From: Gammaproteobacteria bacterium
GTDB lineage: Bacteria > Pseudomonadota > Gammaproteobacteria > Steroidobacterales > Steroidobacteraceae
NCBI GenBank assembly: GCA_028293765.1
Contig: JAQGOG010000011.1
Location: forward strand, 35,767-99,766
DNA: 64,000 nt
Reading direction: 5' to 3'
The notes below the pieces were generated by a model. It worked only from the letters and a program-made list of their open reading frames with translations. It searched no databases and was not told where the DNA came from. Position numbers and translations under genes: made by a program. Shown here piece after piece: positions 33,825-44,000 of this stretch. Numbering within the stretch: the stretch's first letter is position 1; each line of letters begins with the position of its first letter.

Positions 33825-36038
33825 ATGGTCTCACTGTCCGGCAACATCCGCGTTCGGCGCGGCAGATCCCTCACCCTCGTCGGCCTGGCGGTCGCCAGCA
33901 TTATCGCGGCGTACGGCGCATACGCCCAATCCGCGGAGCAGGCAGCGGATGACAAGAATCAGCCGCATGAAACAGTGGTAGTCATCGCGAACGGGTCGCA
34001 GGTGGAGTTGCCGGCCGACTACGCCGGCGGCCAGGTAGCCAGAGGCGGCCGCGTTGGCCTGTTTGGCAACCTCGATATCATGGATACGCCATTCGACAGC
34101 ACGAATTACACCGCCGAGTTCATGCGGGACCAGCAGGCCAGCAGTATTGCCGATGTCGTGCAGACCGATCCGGCGGTGCGAGTCGCGCGCGGTTTCGGCA
34201 ATTTCCAGGAGCTGTATTTCGTGCGCGGGTTTCCCGTGTACTCAGATGACATGAGCTACAACGGCCTGTATGGCCTGTTGCCGCGCCAGTATGTCGCCGC
34301 CGAGTTCCTCGAGCGCGTCGAGGTATTTCGTGGCGCCAACAGCTTCCTGAACGGCGCAGCCCCCGGCGGCAGCGGCATAGGCGGCTCGTTCAATCTGGTC
34401 CCCAAACGCGCCCCCGATCAGGATGTGAATCGCCTGACGGTGGGCTATGAAAACCAGTCGCAGGCCTATGGCGCGGCCGACTTTTCCCGCCGCTTCGGCG
34501 AGGACCGCCAGTTCGGCGTTCGCGTCAATGCCGTGCGCCGCGATGGCAATGACGCGATCGACCACGAGAACCGCAAACTCAGCATGGCTTCGATCGGCGC
34601 CGATTTCCGCGGCCAGCGCGCGCGTTTTTCGGTGGATCTGGGCTGGCAGGATCATCATATCGATTCGCCGCGACCCAGCGTGACGCCCTCCGGTGCCATT
34701 CCTGCTCCGCCGGATGCTTCGGCGAACTTCGCGCAGCCGTGGACCTTCACCGCAGAGCGCGACGTGTTCGGCGTAGCCCGCGGCGAATACGACTTCGGTG
34801 ACGAGGCAAAGGTCTGGGCCGCCACGGGCGTTCGCGACGGTACGGAGCACAACATATTGAGCAACCCGACCTCGGATGCGAATGGCAACACGTCCGCGTA
34901 CCGCTTCGACAACTATCGGAAGGACCTCATCACGACCAGCGAGATCGGCGTGCGCGGCGCCTTCGAGACCGGTTTCATCAAGCATAAGGTCAGCGCGCAG
35001 GCGGCCGTCTTTCAGCTCAATTCCAGGAACGCTTACGGCTTTTCGAGTTTTGCCGGGTTCCCGGGCAGCCTGTACGACCCTGTGACCGTGGCGCCGCCGC
35101 AGGCGAACTTTTTCACCGGCGGCGTGCTGTTCTCACCCCTCACGACCAACCGTGTAAAAACCTCCAGCTTCGCGCTGGCGGATATCCTTTCGTTCGCGGC
35201 AGACCGCGTGCTGCTGACTCTGGGCGCCAGGGAACAGAAGATTCAGCAATACAGTTACGACTACGACACCGGCGACCAGAACTCGGGCTACGACAAGAAC
35301 GCCGTCACACCGGTGGTGGGCCTCGTGGTAAAGCCGCTGCAGCATGTCTCGCTGTATGCCAACTATGTCGAGGGACTCGTTCAGGGCAAGGTCGCCCCCA
35401 ACACCGTTGGCAGCGTAATCGTTGCGAATGCTGGCCAAGTGTTCGCGCCGTTCAAGTCGAAGCAGTACGAGGTCGGCGCGAAGTACGAGCACGGCCCCCT
35501 GGGCGCAACGGTTGCCGTATTTCGCATCACCGAGCCGCTCACCTTGCTGGCCGGCAACATCTACGGCGAGGACGGCCAGCAACGGAACCAGGGTATCGAG
35601 CTGAGCTGGTACGGCGAGCTGCTCACAGGGGTACGTGTCCTGGGCGGGGCAACGTTCCTCGACGCCAAGACCACCAAGACACAGGATGGACTGTTGAACG
35701 GCAAGAAGGTGATCGGTATACCGCAGACGCAGGCCAATGTCGGCCTGGAATGGGATCTGGCGGCCGTGCGCGGCCTGACTGTGGACGGTCGTGTGGTCTA
35801 TACGGGCTCGGAGCCGACGGACGGCGCGAACACCGCAAGCCTTCCTGCCTGGACGAAGCTCGATCTCGGCGCGCGCTACGCGTTTCCGGTGGCGGACAAA
35901 CTGCTGACCGTTCGCGCGAATGTCGACAATGTGACGGACAAGAGCTACTGGGGTTCGGCCGGCGGCGAGCCGGGCGCCAATTATCTCGTGTTGGCAGCGC
36001 CACGGACGTTCGTGGTGTCGCTGTCGGTTGATTTCTAA
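33825..36038 (+). CDS. TonB-dependent siderophore-type receptor
   Basis: About 737 residues. Signal peptide (LTLVGLAVASIIAAYGAYA), plug domain (ASSIADVVQTDPAVRVAR, LYFVRGFPVYSDDMSYNGLY, VEVFRGANSFLNGAAPGGSG, GGSFNLVPKR) and a beta-barrel ending GANYLVLAAPRTFVVSLSVD-F, with a terminal Phe. It resembles the FhuE/FpvA siderophore receptor group. AGGA about 10 bases before the ATG at 33825 supports that start; TTG at 33798 is an alternative. A gap of only 11 bp leads to the PaiB-like gene, so it heads the operon of amidohydrolases: it probably imports a compound these enzymes then process. Confidence 0.93.
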   Translation: MVSLSGNIRVRRGRSLTLVGLAVASIIAAYGAYAQSAEQAADDKNQPHETVVVIANGSQVELPADYAGGQVARGGRVGLFGNLDIMDTPFDSTNYTAEFMRDQQASSIADVVQTDPAVRVARGFGNFQELYFVRGFPVYSDDMSYNGLYGLLPRQYVAAEFLERVEVFRGANSFLNGAAPGGSGIGGSFNLVPKRAPDQDVNRLTVGYENQSQAYGAADFSRRFGEDRQFGVRVNAVRRDGNDAIDHENRKLSMASIGADFRGQRARFSVDLGWQDHHIDSPRPSVTPSGAIPAPPDASANFAQPWTFTAERDVFGVARGEYDFGDEAKVWAATGVRDGTEHNILSNPTSDANGNTSAYRFDNYRKDLITTSEIGVRGAFETGFIKHKVSAQAAVFQLNSRNAYGFSSFAGFPGSLYDPVTVAPPQANFFTGGVLFSPLTTNRVKTSSFALADILSFAADRVLLTLGAREQKIQQYSYDYDTGDQNSGYDKNAVTPVVGLVVKPLQHVSLYANYVEGLVQGKVAPNTVGSVIVANAGQVFAPFKSKQYEVGAKYEHGPLGATVAVFRITEPLTLLAGNIYGEDGQQRNQGIELSWYGELLTGVRVLGGATFLDAKTTKTQDGLLNGKKVIGIPQTQANVGLEWDLAAVRGLTVDGRVVYTGSEPTDGANTASLPAWTKLDLGARYAFPVADKLLTVRANVDNVTDKSYWGSAGGEPGANYLVLAAPRTFVVSLSVDF

Positions 36039-36049
36039 CTGCCGCGCGC

Positions 36050-36667
36050 ATGAGCTTCGAGCCACGCTCGGAAGCGGATCTCCTGCGCCTGATCGAGGAG
36101 TATCCGCTGGCCTGGGTCGTCTCCATGGGGGCCGGACTGGGCGCCACGCCCTTGCCGCTGCTCGCGGAGACGAGTGCGGCAGGGCGCATCAGCGCCCTGT
36201 TCGGTCATTTCGCGCTGAGCAATCCGCAGGTGGCGCTGCTGCGCGCTGCCCCCCAGGCGAAGATTCTTTTCATGGGGCCGCACGGCTACCTTTCACCGGA
36301 GCTCGTGAGCAAGCCCGACTGGGCGCCGACCTGGAATTACGCCACAGCGCAATTCGATGTCGAAGTCGAATTCCTGCCGGAGGAGAATGCCGAGGCGCTC
36401 GAGCGGCTGGTGACTAAGATGGAGCGCGAGCGCCGCAATCCGTGGACAATTGCGAGACTGGGCGAGCGTTACGCGCTCATGGTCCGTAGGATCGTCGCCT
36501 TCCGCGCCCACGTGCGCACGGGCAATGGCCGCTTCAAGCTGGGGCAGGACGAATCGCCGCAGAGCCTCTCCGAGGTCCTGGCAAGGCTCGACGATGCGGC
36601 ACTCGTGCGCTGGATGAGGGCCTTCAATTCGCTGCCGGCGGAACAGTCGGCGGAGGGCAAAAGATGA
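36050..36667 (+). CDS. PaiB-like FMN-binding protein
   Basis: 205 residues matching the PaiB (FMN-binding negative transcriptional regulator) family: ATPLPLLAE, GHFALSNPQVALLR, FMGPHGYLSPELVSKPDWAP and TWNYATAQF. The split-barrel fold binds flavin; in Bacillus PaiB is linked to regulation of degradative enzymes, but many members are probably flavoenzymes. Here it is embedded in a TonB receptor/amidohydrolase operon, with its stop overlapping the next ATG by 4 bp, so an enzymatic role in processing the imported compound is at least as likely. Confidence 0.88.
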   Translation: MSFEPRSEADLLRLIEEYPLAWVVSMGAGLGATPLPLLAETSAAGRISALFGHFALSNPQVALLRAAPQAKILFMGPHGYLSPELVSKPDWAPTWNYATAQFDVEVEFLPEENAEALERLVTKMERERRNPWTIARLGERYALMVRRIVAFRAHVRTGNGRFKLGQDESPQSLSEVLARLDDAALVRWMRAFNSLPAEQSAEGKR

Positions 36668-38340
36668 CGGCGGATCGACGCCAATTTCTGGCCCTGGGAG
36701 CTGCGACACTGGTCGCACCCGGGATGTTGCTGGCGGCAGCTGCCGAGCTGGATACGGCTTACATCAACGGTCGCGTGTGGACTGGTGTACCCGGCGCCCC
36801 CATGGGGACCGCGGTCGGGATTGTCGGTTCGCGAATCGCGGCGGTGGACGAGGGCGGGGTTCGCCGCAAGATCGGCAAGCGAACGCGGGTAGTCGATCTC
36901 AAGGGCGCCTTCGTGGTGCCGGGCTTCGTCGACGGCCACACCCATTTCCTGCTTGCGGCAGCGACCCTGGCGCCACCCGATCTGCGCCAAGCGCGTACGC
37001 GCGAAGAATTCACGCGGCGGGTCGGAGACGCCGCGCGCCAATTGCCATCCGGAGAATGGATGCGCGGCGGCAGCTGGGACGCCGAGCTCTGGGGAGGCGA
37101 ATTGCCCACCAGGCAGTGGCTAGATGCCGTAACCCCGCAGACGCCGGTCGCGCTGGCCCGCCTCGACCAACACATGTGGCTGGTCAACTCGTTGGGCCTT
37201 CGCCTGGCGGGTATCAATCGCAACACACCCGAGCCCGCGGGCGGACGTATCGTGCGCGATGCCGCCGGTGAACCCACCGGCATCGTCATCGACATGGGCC
37301 AACGGCTGGTCGAGCGAGTAATCCCGCCACTGAGCGATGCAGCGGTGGAAAAGGTGATGCGCGTGGGTATTCAACATGGCCTGCGTAACGGCATCACGCA
37401 GGCCCACTCGATGGGCCTGGACTGGGATACGCACAACGCGCTCTTGCGCTTGCGGGCGAAGGGCGAGACCGATATGCGGTTCTTTTCCTTCGTGCCGCTT
37501 GCCGACTGGGAGAAGATGGCGGACATCGTCAAGCGGGAGGGCCGCGGGGACGATTGGGTCCGATGGGGCGGCATGAAGGGATTGGCCGACGGTTCACTGG
37601 GCTCGCGGACCGCATTGTTTCACCGCCCTTACGACGATGCTCCCGGCTCGCGCGGCATACGAGTGAACACTCTCGAACAGCTGCGCGAGTGGGTGCTGCA
37701 GGCCGATCGCAGCAACCTGAATGTCAGCGTACACGCCATAGGCGATGAAGCAAACGACGACATCCTCGACCTGTACGCGGACGTAGCTAAAACCAACGGG
37801 CCGCGCGATCGCCGTTTCCGGGTGGAACATGCACAACACCTCACGCCTGCGGCAATTCCCCGCTTCGCACGCCAACAGGTCATCGCGTCCGTGCAGCCCT
37901 ACCACGCCATCGATGACGGCCGGTGGGCCATCCAGCGTGTGGGAGCAGAGCGCCTCAAGGGGACGTATGCGTTCAAGTCACTGCTCGATTCCGGCGCGCG
38001 CGTGTGTTTTGGCTCGGACTGGCCAGTCGCGCCGTTCGCACCACTGACCGGAATTGCGGCGGCGGTACTGCGGCAGACCATCGATGGCGCCAATCCCGGC
38101 GGCTGGTTGCCCGAACAGCGAATTACGGTTGAACAGGCCCTGAGCGCCTACACGGTGACGAATGCCTACGCCGGGTTCCAGGAGGACCGGCTGGGTCGCC
38201 TCGTGCCGGGGTACCTGGCGGACCTGGTCGTTCTGGATAAGGATCTGCTGGGGATCGACCCGCAGCAGATCACCTCTGCCACGGTGCTTCGCACCGTCGT
38301 CGACGGTAAGGAGCGCTTCGTGGCTAGAGATGCGGCGTGA
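36664..38340 (+). CDS. Exported YtcJ-type amidohydrolase (operon enzyme 1)
   Basis: 558 residues. A short leader (TADRRQFLALGAATLVAPG, with RR) suggests Tat export. YtcJ-type amidohydrolase with intact metal ligands: GFVDGHTHFLLAAATL, SVHAIGDEANDD, VEHAQHLTPAAI and FGSDWPVAPFAPLTGI. The ATG overlaps the PaiB stop (ATGA) and its own stop overlaps the next gene's GTG. The substrate is probably what the TonB receptor brings in. It is similar in kind to the amidohydrolase at 28297. Confidence 0.9.
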   Translation: MTADRRQFLALGAATLVAPGMLLAAAAELDTAYINGRVWTGVPGAPMGTAVGIVGSRIAAVDEGGVRRKIGKRTRVVDLKGAFVVPGFVDGHTHFLLAAATLAPPDLRQARTREEFTRRVGDAARQLPSGEWMRGGSWDAELWGGELPTRQWLDAVTPQTPVALARLDQHMWLVNSLGLRLAGINRNTPEPAGGRIVRDAAGEPTGIVIDMGQRLVERVIPPLSDAAVEKVMRVGIQHGLRNGITQAHSMGLDWDTHNALLRLRAKGETDMRFFSFVPLADWEKMADIVKREGRGDDWVRWGGMKGLADGSLGSRTALFHRPYDDAPGSRGIRVNTLEQLREWVLQADRSNLNVSVHAIGDEANDDILDLYADVAKTNGPRDRRFRVEHAQHLTPAAIPRFARQQVIASVQPYHAIDDGRWAIQRVGAERLKGTYAFKSLLDSGARVCFGSDWPVAPFAPLTGIAAAVLRQTIDGANPGGWLPEQRITVEQALSAYTVTNAYAGFQEDRLGRLVPGYLADLVVLDKDLLGIDPQQITSATVLRTVVDGKERFVARDAA

Positions 38341-39776
38341 AGTGGATTTACGCGTCCCGCGCCTGCCTCATGGCGGCGGCAGTATGCGTTTCCGCCGCCA
38401 CCGGTGCGCGCCCAGCGGGGCGCGTGCCGCTGCCGTTCACGATTGATCCCTACCCGAGTACCTATCAGCCGCTGCCGCGTACCGATATGTTGATCGTCGG
38501 CGCTACCATTCTCGACGGTGCAGGGCAGCGCATCGAGGACGGCGATGTGTTGGTCCGTGACGGCAAGGTCGTGGCGATAGGGCACGGCCTCAAGGTGAAG
38601 GGCGTTACAGTCGTCGATGCTCACGGCCGCTGGGTGACGCCCGGCATCATCGATGTACACAGCCACGACGGCGTGTACTCCATACCCTCTACCTCAGGCG
38701 ACGTCGACAGCTCCGATGTCTCGGAGATCAGCGATCCGAACGCGGCCGATACGTGGATCGAGCACGCGGTGAATACGCAGGATCCCGCATTTTCCGTGGC
38801 ATTGAGCAGCGGTGTGACGACCCTGCAGATCCTGCCCGGCTCGACGCCTCTGTTCTCAGGGCGCTCCGTCATCGTGAAGCCGGTACCGGCGGCGGATATT
38901 CATGCAATGAAGTTTCCCGGCGCCGGCCAGGGCTTGAAGATGGCCTGCGGCGAGAATCCCAAGAGCTTTTTCGGCGAGAAGGGCCGGGCTCCCAACAGTC
39001 GCCAGGGCGAGGTGGCGCTCGTGCGCGCAGCCTTCCTGAAGGCGCAGGACTATCTGCAAGCCTGGCGCGAGTATGAGAGCGGCGCCAGATCCAAGCCGCC
39101 GGCGCGCGATCTGAAGTTGGATACGCTGGCCGGCGTGCTGACGGGCGACATCGCGGTTCACATGCATTGCTACCGTTCCGGTGATCTCACGACCATGCTC
39201 GGGGTCGCCGCGGAATTCGGCTTTCGGATCCGCGCATTCCACCATGCGACGGAGGCCTACAAGGTCGTCGGCCAGTTGAAGAAGGCGGGGACTTGCGTGG
39301 CCGTATGGTCGGACTGGTGGGGATTCAAGATGGAGCTCGTCGATGCGATTCGCGAGAACGCGGCCATCGTCGATGCCGCCGGCGGCTGCGTGATGATGCA
39401 TTCGGATTCGGCGACGGTGGGCCAGCGGCTGACGATCGAAGCCGCAAAAGCGGCGGCGGCGGGACGCCGTGCGGGACTCAACATGCCGCCCGAGCACATC
39501 ATCCGTTGGATCACCAGCGCGCCAGCGAAGGCGCTGGGGCTCGAGGATCGCATTGGTACCCTCGCGGCCGGCCGCAATGCCGACCTCGTGATCTGGTCGG
39601 GGGACCCATTCTCGATTTATACCAAGGCTGACCAGGTCTTCATCGACGGCGCGCTCGCATACGACCGCTCGACTCCGCAGCGCTTCCCGGGGCCCGATCT
39701 GCTGTTGGGCCGGCCGGAGTCGCGCCGGGTGCCCGATCCCGTCTCGGGCCGACCCGAAGTCGAGCCGCATCCATGA
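38337..39776 (+). CDS. Exported metal-dependent amidohydrolase (operon enzyme 2)
   Basis: 479 residues. Signal-like start (YASRACLMAAAVCVSAATGA), then an imidazolonepropionase/dihydroorotase-related amidohydrolase: RTDMLIVGATILDGAGQRIE, the HSH ligand pair in GIIDVHSHDGVYS, HMHCYRSGDL, FHHATEAYKV, and the late Asp in VMMHSDSATVGQRL. All key metal ligands appear present. GTG start at 38337 overlapping the previous stop by 4 bp; an ATGA overlap links it to the next gene. Likely the active partner of the degenerate paralogue that follows. Confidence 0.9.
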   Translation: MKWIYASRACLMAAAVCVSAATGARPAGRVPLPFTIDPYPSTYQPLPRTDMLIVGATILDGAGQRIEDGDVLVRDGKVVAIGHGLKVKGVTVVDAHGRWVTPGIIDVHSHDGVYSIPSTSGDVDSSDVSEISDPNAADTWIEHAVNTQDPAFSVALSSGVTTLQILPGSTPLFSGRSVIVKPVPAADIHAMKFPGAGQGLKMACGENPKSFFGEKGRAPNSRQGEVALVRAAFLKAQDYLQAWREYESGARSKPPARDLKLDTLAGVLTGDIAVHMHCYRSGDLTTMLGVAAEFGFRIRAFHHATEAYKVVGQLKKAGTCVAVWSDWWGFKMELVDAIRENAAIVDAAGGCVMMHSDSATVGQRLTIEAAKAAAAGRRAGLNMPPEHIIRWITSAPAKALGLEDRIGTLAAGRNADLVIWSGDPFSIYTKADQVFIDGALAYDRSTPQRFPGPDLLLGRPESRRVPDPVSGRPEVEPHP

Positions 39777-41038
39777 CCCGCGGGTGGTTCGTGTTTGCGG
39801 TCTCAGTGCTGCTTTCCGGGCGGGGCGCACAGGCGCAGACGATCGCCATCATTCACGCCAAAGCCTGGACGATGACGGCTGCGACACCGGTTGAAAATGC
39901 AACGGTTGTGATAACCGATGGCAAGATCACCTCGCTCGCCGCCGATGCTGCTCCTCCGGCGGGCGCGCAGGTGATCGACGCGAAAGGGCGGCCAGTGACA
40001 CCGGGCCTCGTGAATCCGGCCACTCACCTGGGACTCATCGAGGTGTCCGCCGCGACGGAGACGGTCGACACCGCTACGAAGGCAGCCACTCTCGGCGCCG
40101 CTTTCGACGTGCAATATGCGATCAATCCCAACTCCGCTCTCATTCAGCTCGCGCGCGCCGACGGAGTGACGCGAGCGATAAGCTATCCGGTCAGCAGCGG
40201 TGTGGCGCCTTTTTCCGGCACAGGCGTGCTGCTGCGATTCGCCCGGAGCGGCGATCCGATCGAGCGCGCGGGGGTGGGTGTGTTCGCCGTGATAGGTGGC
40301 CCGAGTGGCGAGGCAGGCGGGTCCAGGGCCGCGCAATGGAAGCTGCTGCGCCTGGCGCTCGATGCCGCCAGGACGGGCCTTGCCGCGGCAGCCAGTCCGA
40401 CCACCCGCACTCCCGACTTCCTGGCGCTGGAGCCGGTGCTCGCGGGCAAAGTGCCGTTGGCCATCACGGCCAACCGGGAGTCCGACATTCGCCAGGCGAT
40501 CAAGCTCGCCGCGGACTATTCGCTACGCGTCATCATCATCGGCGGCGCGGATGCCTGGCTGGCGGCCGATGCGCTCGCGGCGGCGAGAATCCCGGTCATT
40601 CTGGACCCTGAAGCCAACCTGCCGGGCAATTTCGATGAGCTCGGGGCACGACTGGATAATGCGGCGTCGCTGCACGAGGCCGGCGTAAGCGTGGCCATCG
40701 TCGTGCTCTCCGGGATTCATCAGAGTTATAACGCCGGTGAGTCCATGCGCGCAGGCGCGGGTCTGGCCGTTGCGAATGGACTGCCTTATATCGAAGGCCT
40801 GCGGTCGATCACGACCGTGCCGGCGCAGATTTGGGGCCTGGGTGCTCGCTGCGGCACGCTCGCCGCCGGTCAGGACGGCGACCTGGTTGTGTGGGATGGC
40901 GATCCCCTCGAGCCGTCGTCGGCGGCGGTGACGGTGTTGGTAGATGGCAAGGAAGTCTCGCTCGTCACCCGTCAGACTGAGCTGCGCGACCGTTACCTCC
41001 CGAAAGCCGGCCTGATCGCTACCCCGCGCCGTCCATGA
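39773..41038 (+). CDS. Amidohydrolase-like protein with degenerate metal site
   Basis: 421 residues with a signal peptide (WFVFAVSVLLSGRGAQAQ). The amidohydrolase scaffold is clear (IAIIHAKAWTMTAATPVENA; GLVNPATHLGLIEVSA; WGLGARCGTLAAGQDGDLVV), but the HxH pair reads ATH (first His replaced by Ala), later His positions read ITANRESD, and the catalytic Asp region reads VVLSGIHQSY. The metal centre is therefore probably lost, implying a structural or substrate-binding role beside the enzyme encoded just upstream. ATGA overlaps tie it to both neighbours. Confidence 0.87.
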   Translation: MTRGWFVFAVSVLLSGRGAQAQTIAIIHAKAWTMTAATPVENATVVITDGKITSLAADAAPPAGAQVIDAKGRPVTPGLVNPATHLGLIEVSAATETVDTATKAATLGAAFDVQYAINPNSALIQLARADGVTRAISYPVSSGVAPFSGTGVLLRFARSGDPIERAGVGVFAVIGGPSGEAGGSRAAQWKLLRLALDAARTGLAAAASPTTRTPDFLALEPVLAGKVPLAITANRESDIRQAIKLAADYSLRVIIIGGADAWLAADALAAARIPVILDPEANLPGNFDELGARLDNAASLHEAGVSVAIVVLSGIHQSYNAGESMRAGAGLAVANGLPYIEGLRSITTVPAQIWGLGARCGTLAAGQDGDLVVWDGDPLEPSSAAVTVLVDGKEVSLVTRQTELRDRYLPKAGLIATPRRP

Positions 41039-44000
41039 GGAGCGAAACCGCTACGGCGGTCGCGGATGACGTCACGGGCATAATGCCTGCAGCGATTACT
41101 GCCGGGGTTACGGCTGGCTCCTGGGCTCGGGCGGCGAAGGTTCGCGTCACGGCAATGCTCCTGTGGGTGGCCGGCTCCTATGTGTTTGCCTCTAGCGCGG
41201 CACTCGCGCAGGAGCCCGAGGACCTGTTGCCCTTCCTGGCTCAGGCCGGAACTCCTAGCGAGGACGCGACCGCGGGCGCCCGGCCGCGACAGCTGCGAGG
41301 TCAGACACTACCGCTGAAGCCGACCCGACATATCGCCTTTGAAACGACCGAAGGGACCTGGATGTCCGTCGATCTCGCGCCCGACGGCCAACGTGTTGTG
41401 TTCGACCTGCTCGGCGATCTCTATACGCTGGACGTTTCGGGCGGCCGCGCAATACCGATCACACGCGGCCTGGCATTCGATTCGCAACCGACCTATTCCC
41501 CGGATGGCCGATGGATTGCGTTCATCAGCGACCGCTCAGGCGCGGAGAACGTGTGGCTCGTGCGCCCCGACGGGACGCAGCCGCGTCAGATCAGTTTCGG
41601 CGACGATGACACTGAGCTCGCTTCGCCGGCCTGGAGCCCCGACGGCAAATCGCTGTATGTCAGTCGATTCTCCTGGCATGTCGACAACTACGAGTTGTGG
41701 CGTTACGACCTGGACGGTACGGAAACTCTGGTCGTGCCCGTGAAAGCCGCCGGGAACCCGCGCAGCAGTGGCATAAGCAGCCTGGGTGCCGTGGTTTCCC
41801 CCGATGGCCGCCAACTGTATTTTGCCCGGCGAACTGGCACCTCGGATCTCGGCGGCGGCGTGGACGATTGGTCCATCGTACGACGCGATATTGTGACCGG
41901 CGTAGAGCAGACGCTCTTGCCCGATCCTGGCGGACCCAGCCGGCGCTCGTCTCCCATTCCGTATTTTCGACCCGCTCTCTCTGCGGACGGCAAGCGGCTC
42001 GTCTACGCGACCCGTTTCGAGGGGCAGACCGGACTGCGGCTGCGCGAGCTGGCGAGCGGCGTCGATCGCTGGCTCGTTTTTCCGATTCAGCACGATCAGA
42101 TCCAGGCCCAGAGCTGGCAGGATCTCGTGCCGCGGTATGCCTTCAGCCGCGATGGGCGGATGCTGATTTTGAGTCGCCACGGGAAGCTCGAGAGACTGCC
42201 CGTCGAGGGCGGCACGGCAATGCCGATTCCGTTCGTCGCGCCCGTGGAAGTGCCGCTGGGCCCACAGACGCGAGTAGTGGTGAAGCAGGAAACCGGTCCG
42301 GTTCGCGCTCGCCTGATCCAGACGCCAGAGCAGTCGCCAGACGGCAGGCAGCTCGCATTCTCCGCCCTGGGTCACGTCTATGTCATGCCGTTGGATGGGC
42401 ACTCCACTCCACATCGGCTCACCGTCGGCGAGGAGCCTGAGTTTCATCCGAGCTGGTCGCCCGATGGACGCAGCATCGTCTTCATCACGTGGAGCGCAAA
42501 ACAGGCAGGGCAGGTTTGGATTTCAGCGGCAGACGGCGGCGCGCCCCGGCGTATCACCGACACAGCGGCGTTCTATACGCGTCCGGTATTTACGCGTGAC
42601 GGCAGCACTGTGCTCGCGGTGCGCTCCAACAACCAGGGGCGCCTGAATCTGGCCATGGAGTATGGCCAGATTCGCGAAGCGCAGCTCGTGGAGTTGCCGC
42701 TGTCGGGGGGCGCCACGCGTGTAATTTACTCCGGACAGTTCGGCGGCAAGCCTCACTTTGGCGCCATCCCGAACGGGGTCTATGTCCGGACCGCGACGGG
42801 ACTGACACCCATCGATTTGAAGTCTGGCGACGCGCAACCGGCGGTCGAGGTGCGCGGGCCGGGTTGGTACTTCATGGACGGAACGGCCGCCGTGGACGAC
42901 AGTCGGGTCAGTCCCGACGGCCGTTGGGTGCTGGCGCTCGTCGCCCAACAGTTGCATCTGCTGGAGGCCCCATCCGCGGGTCACGCGATCGACCTTTCCA
43001 ATCCTGGTGTGGCGCACCGGCGCATGACCGACGTCGGCGCCGACTTCTTCGAATGGGCGGAGGGCGGGAGGACGATCACGTGGGCAGTGGGGTCGACGTT
43101 TTACCGTCGTCCGTTGGCGGATGTCAGGCTCAATCGTCCCGACCATCCGGGTTGGTCAGCCGACGCGCCGTCCGTCGGACACGGCACGGAGGCATTCGAT
43201 GCCGTGGTAACTGTGCCGCGCGATGTCGCACAGGGAAGTATTCTGCTGCGTGGTGCGCGCGCAATTACCATGCGCGGCAATGAGATAATTGAGGAATCCG
43301 ATATTCTGGTGCGCGACGGCCGCATCGTTGCGGTAGGTCCGCGTGGGACGCTGCATGTGCCCGCCGATACAACGGTCCGCGACGTTACGGGCAAGACGAT
43401 CCTGCCCGGATTCATCGACGTTCATGACCATGTGGCTGACATTCGCCGCGACGTGCTGACGATGCGGCCCTGGGGCCTGGCCGCGCGGCTCGCGGACGGA
43501 ATCACGACTTCGTTCGATCCATCGACCCTGAGCATCGACATGTTCGCTTATCAGGACATGGTCGACGCTGGCCTGGTGACCGGAGCGCGCGTCCCCAGCA
43601 CGGGAATGGCCCTGTTCTCGTTCAATCGTCTGGCGTCGCTGGCCGAGGCACGCGCGCTACTCAGCCGTTATCGCGATCATTACCGCACGCGCAACGTGAA
43701 GCAGTATCTGCTCGGCAATCGCCGCCAGCGGCAGTGGCTGATCCAGGCAGCGGCCGAGATGGGAATGATGCCGACCACTGAAGGGTCACTGTCGCTGAAA
43801 CTGGACTTGAGCCAGATCATGGACGGGTACGCGGGCAACGAGCATTCGCTGGCGACCCCGATCTACAGGGATGTCGTGGAGTTTGTGGCGCGCAGCCGAA
43901 CCAGCTATGACGCCACGCTGCAGATCAAAAATGGTGGCGCTGCGGCGCAAGACGACTTCATCGTTCGCGATCGTCCGTTGAACGATCCGAAATTCATGCG

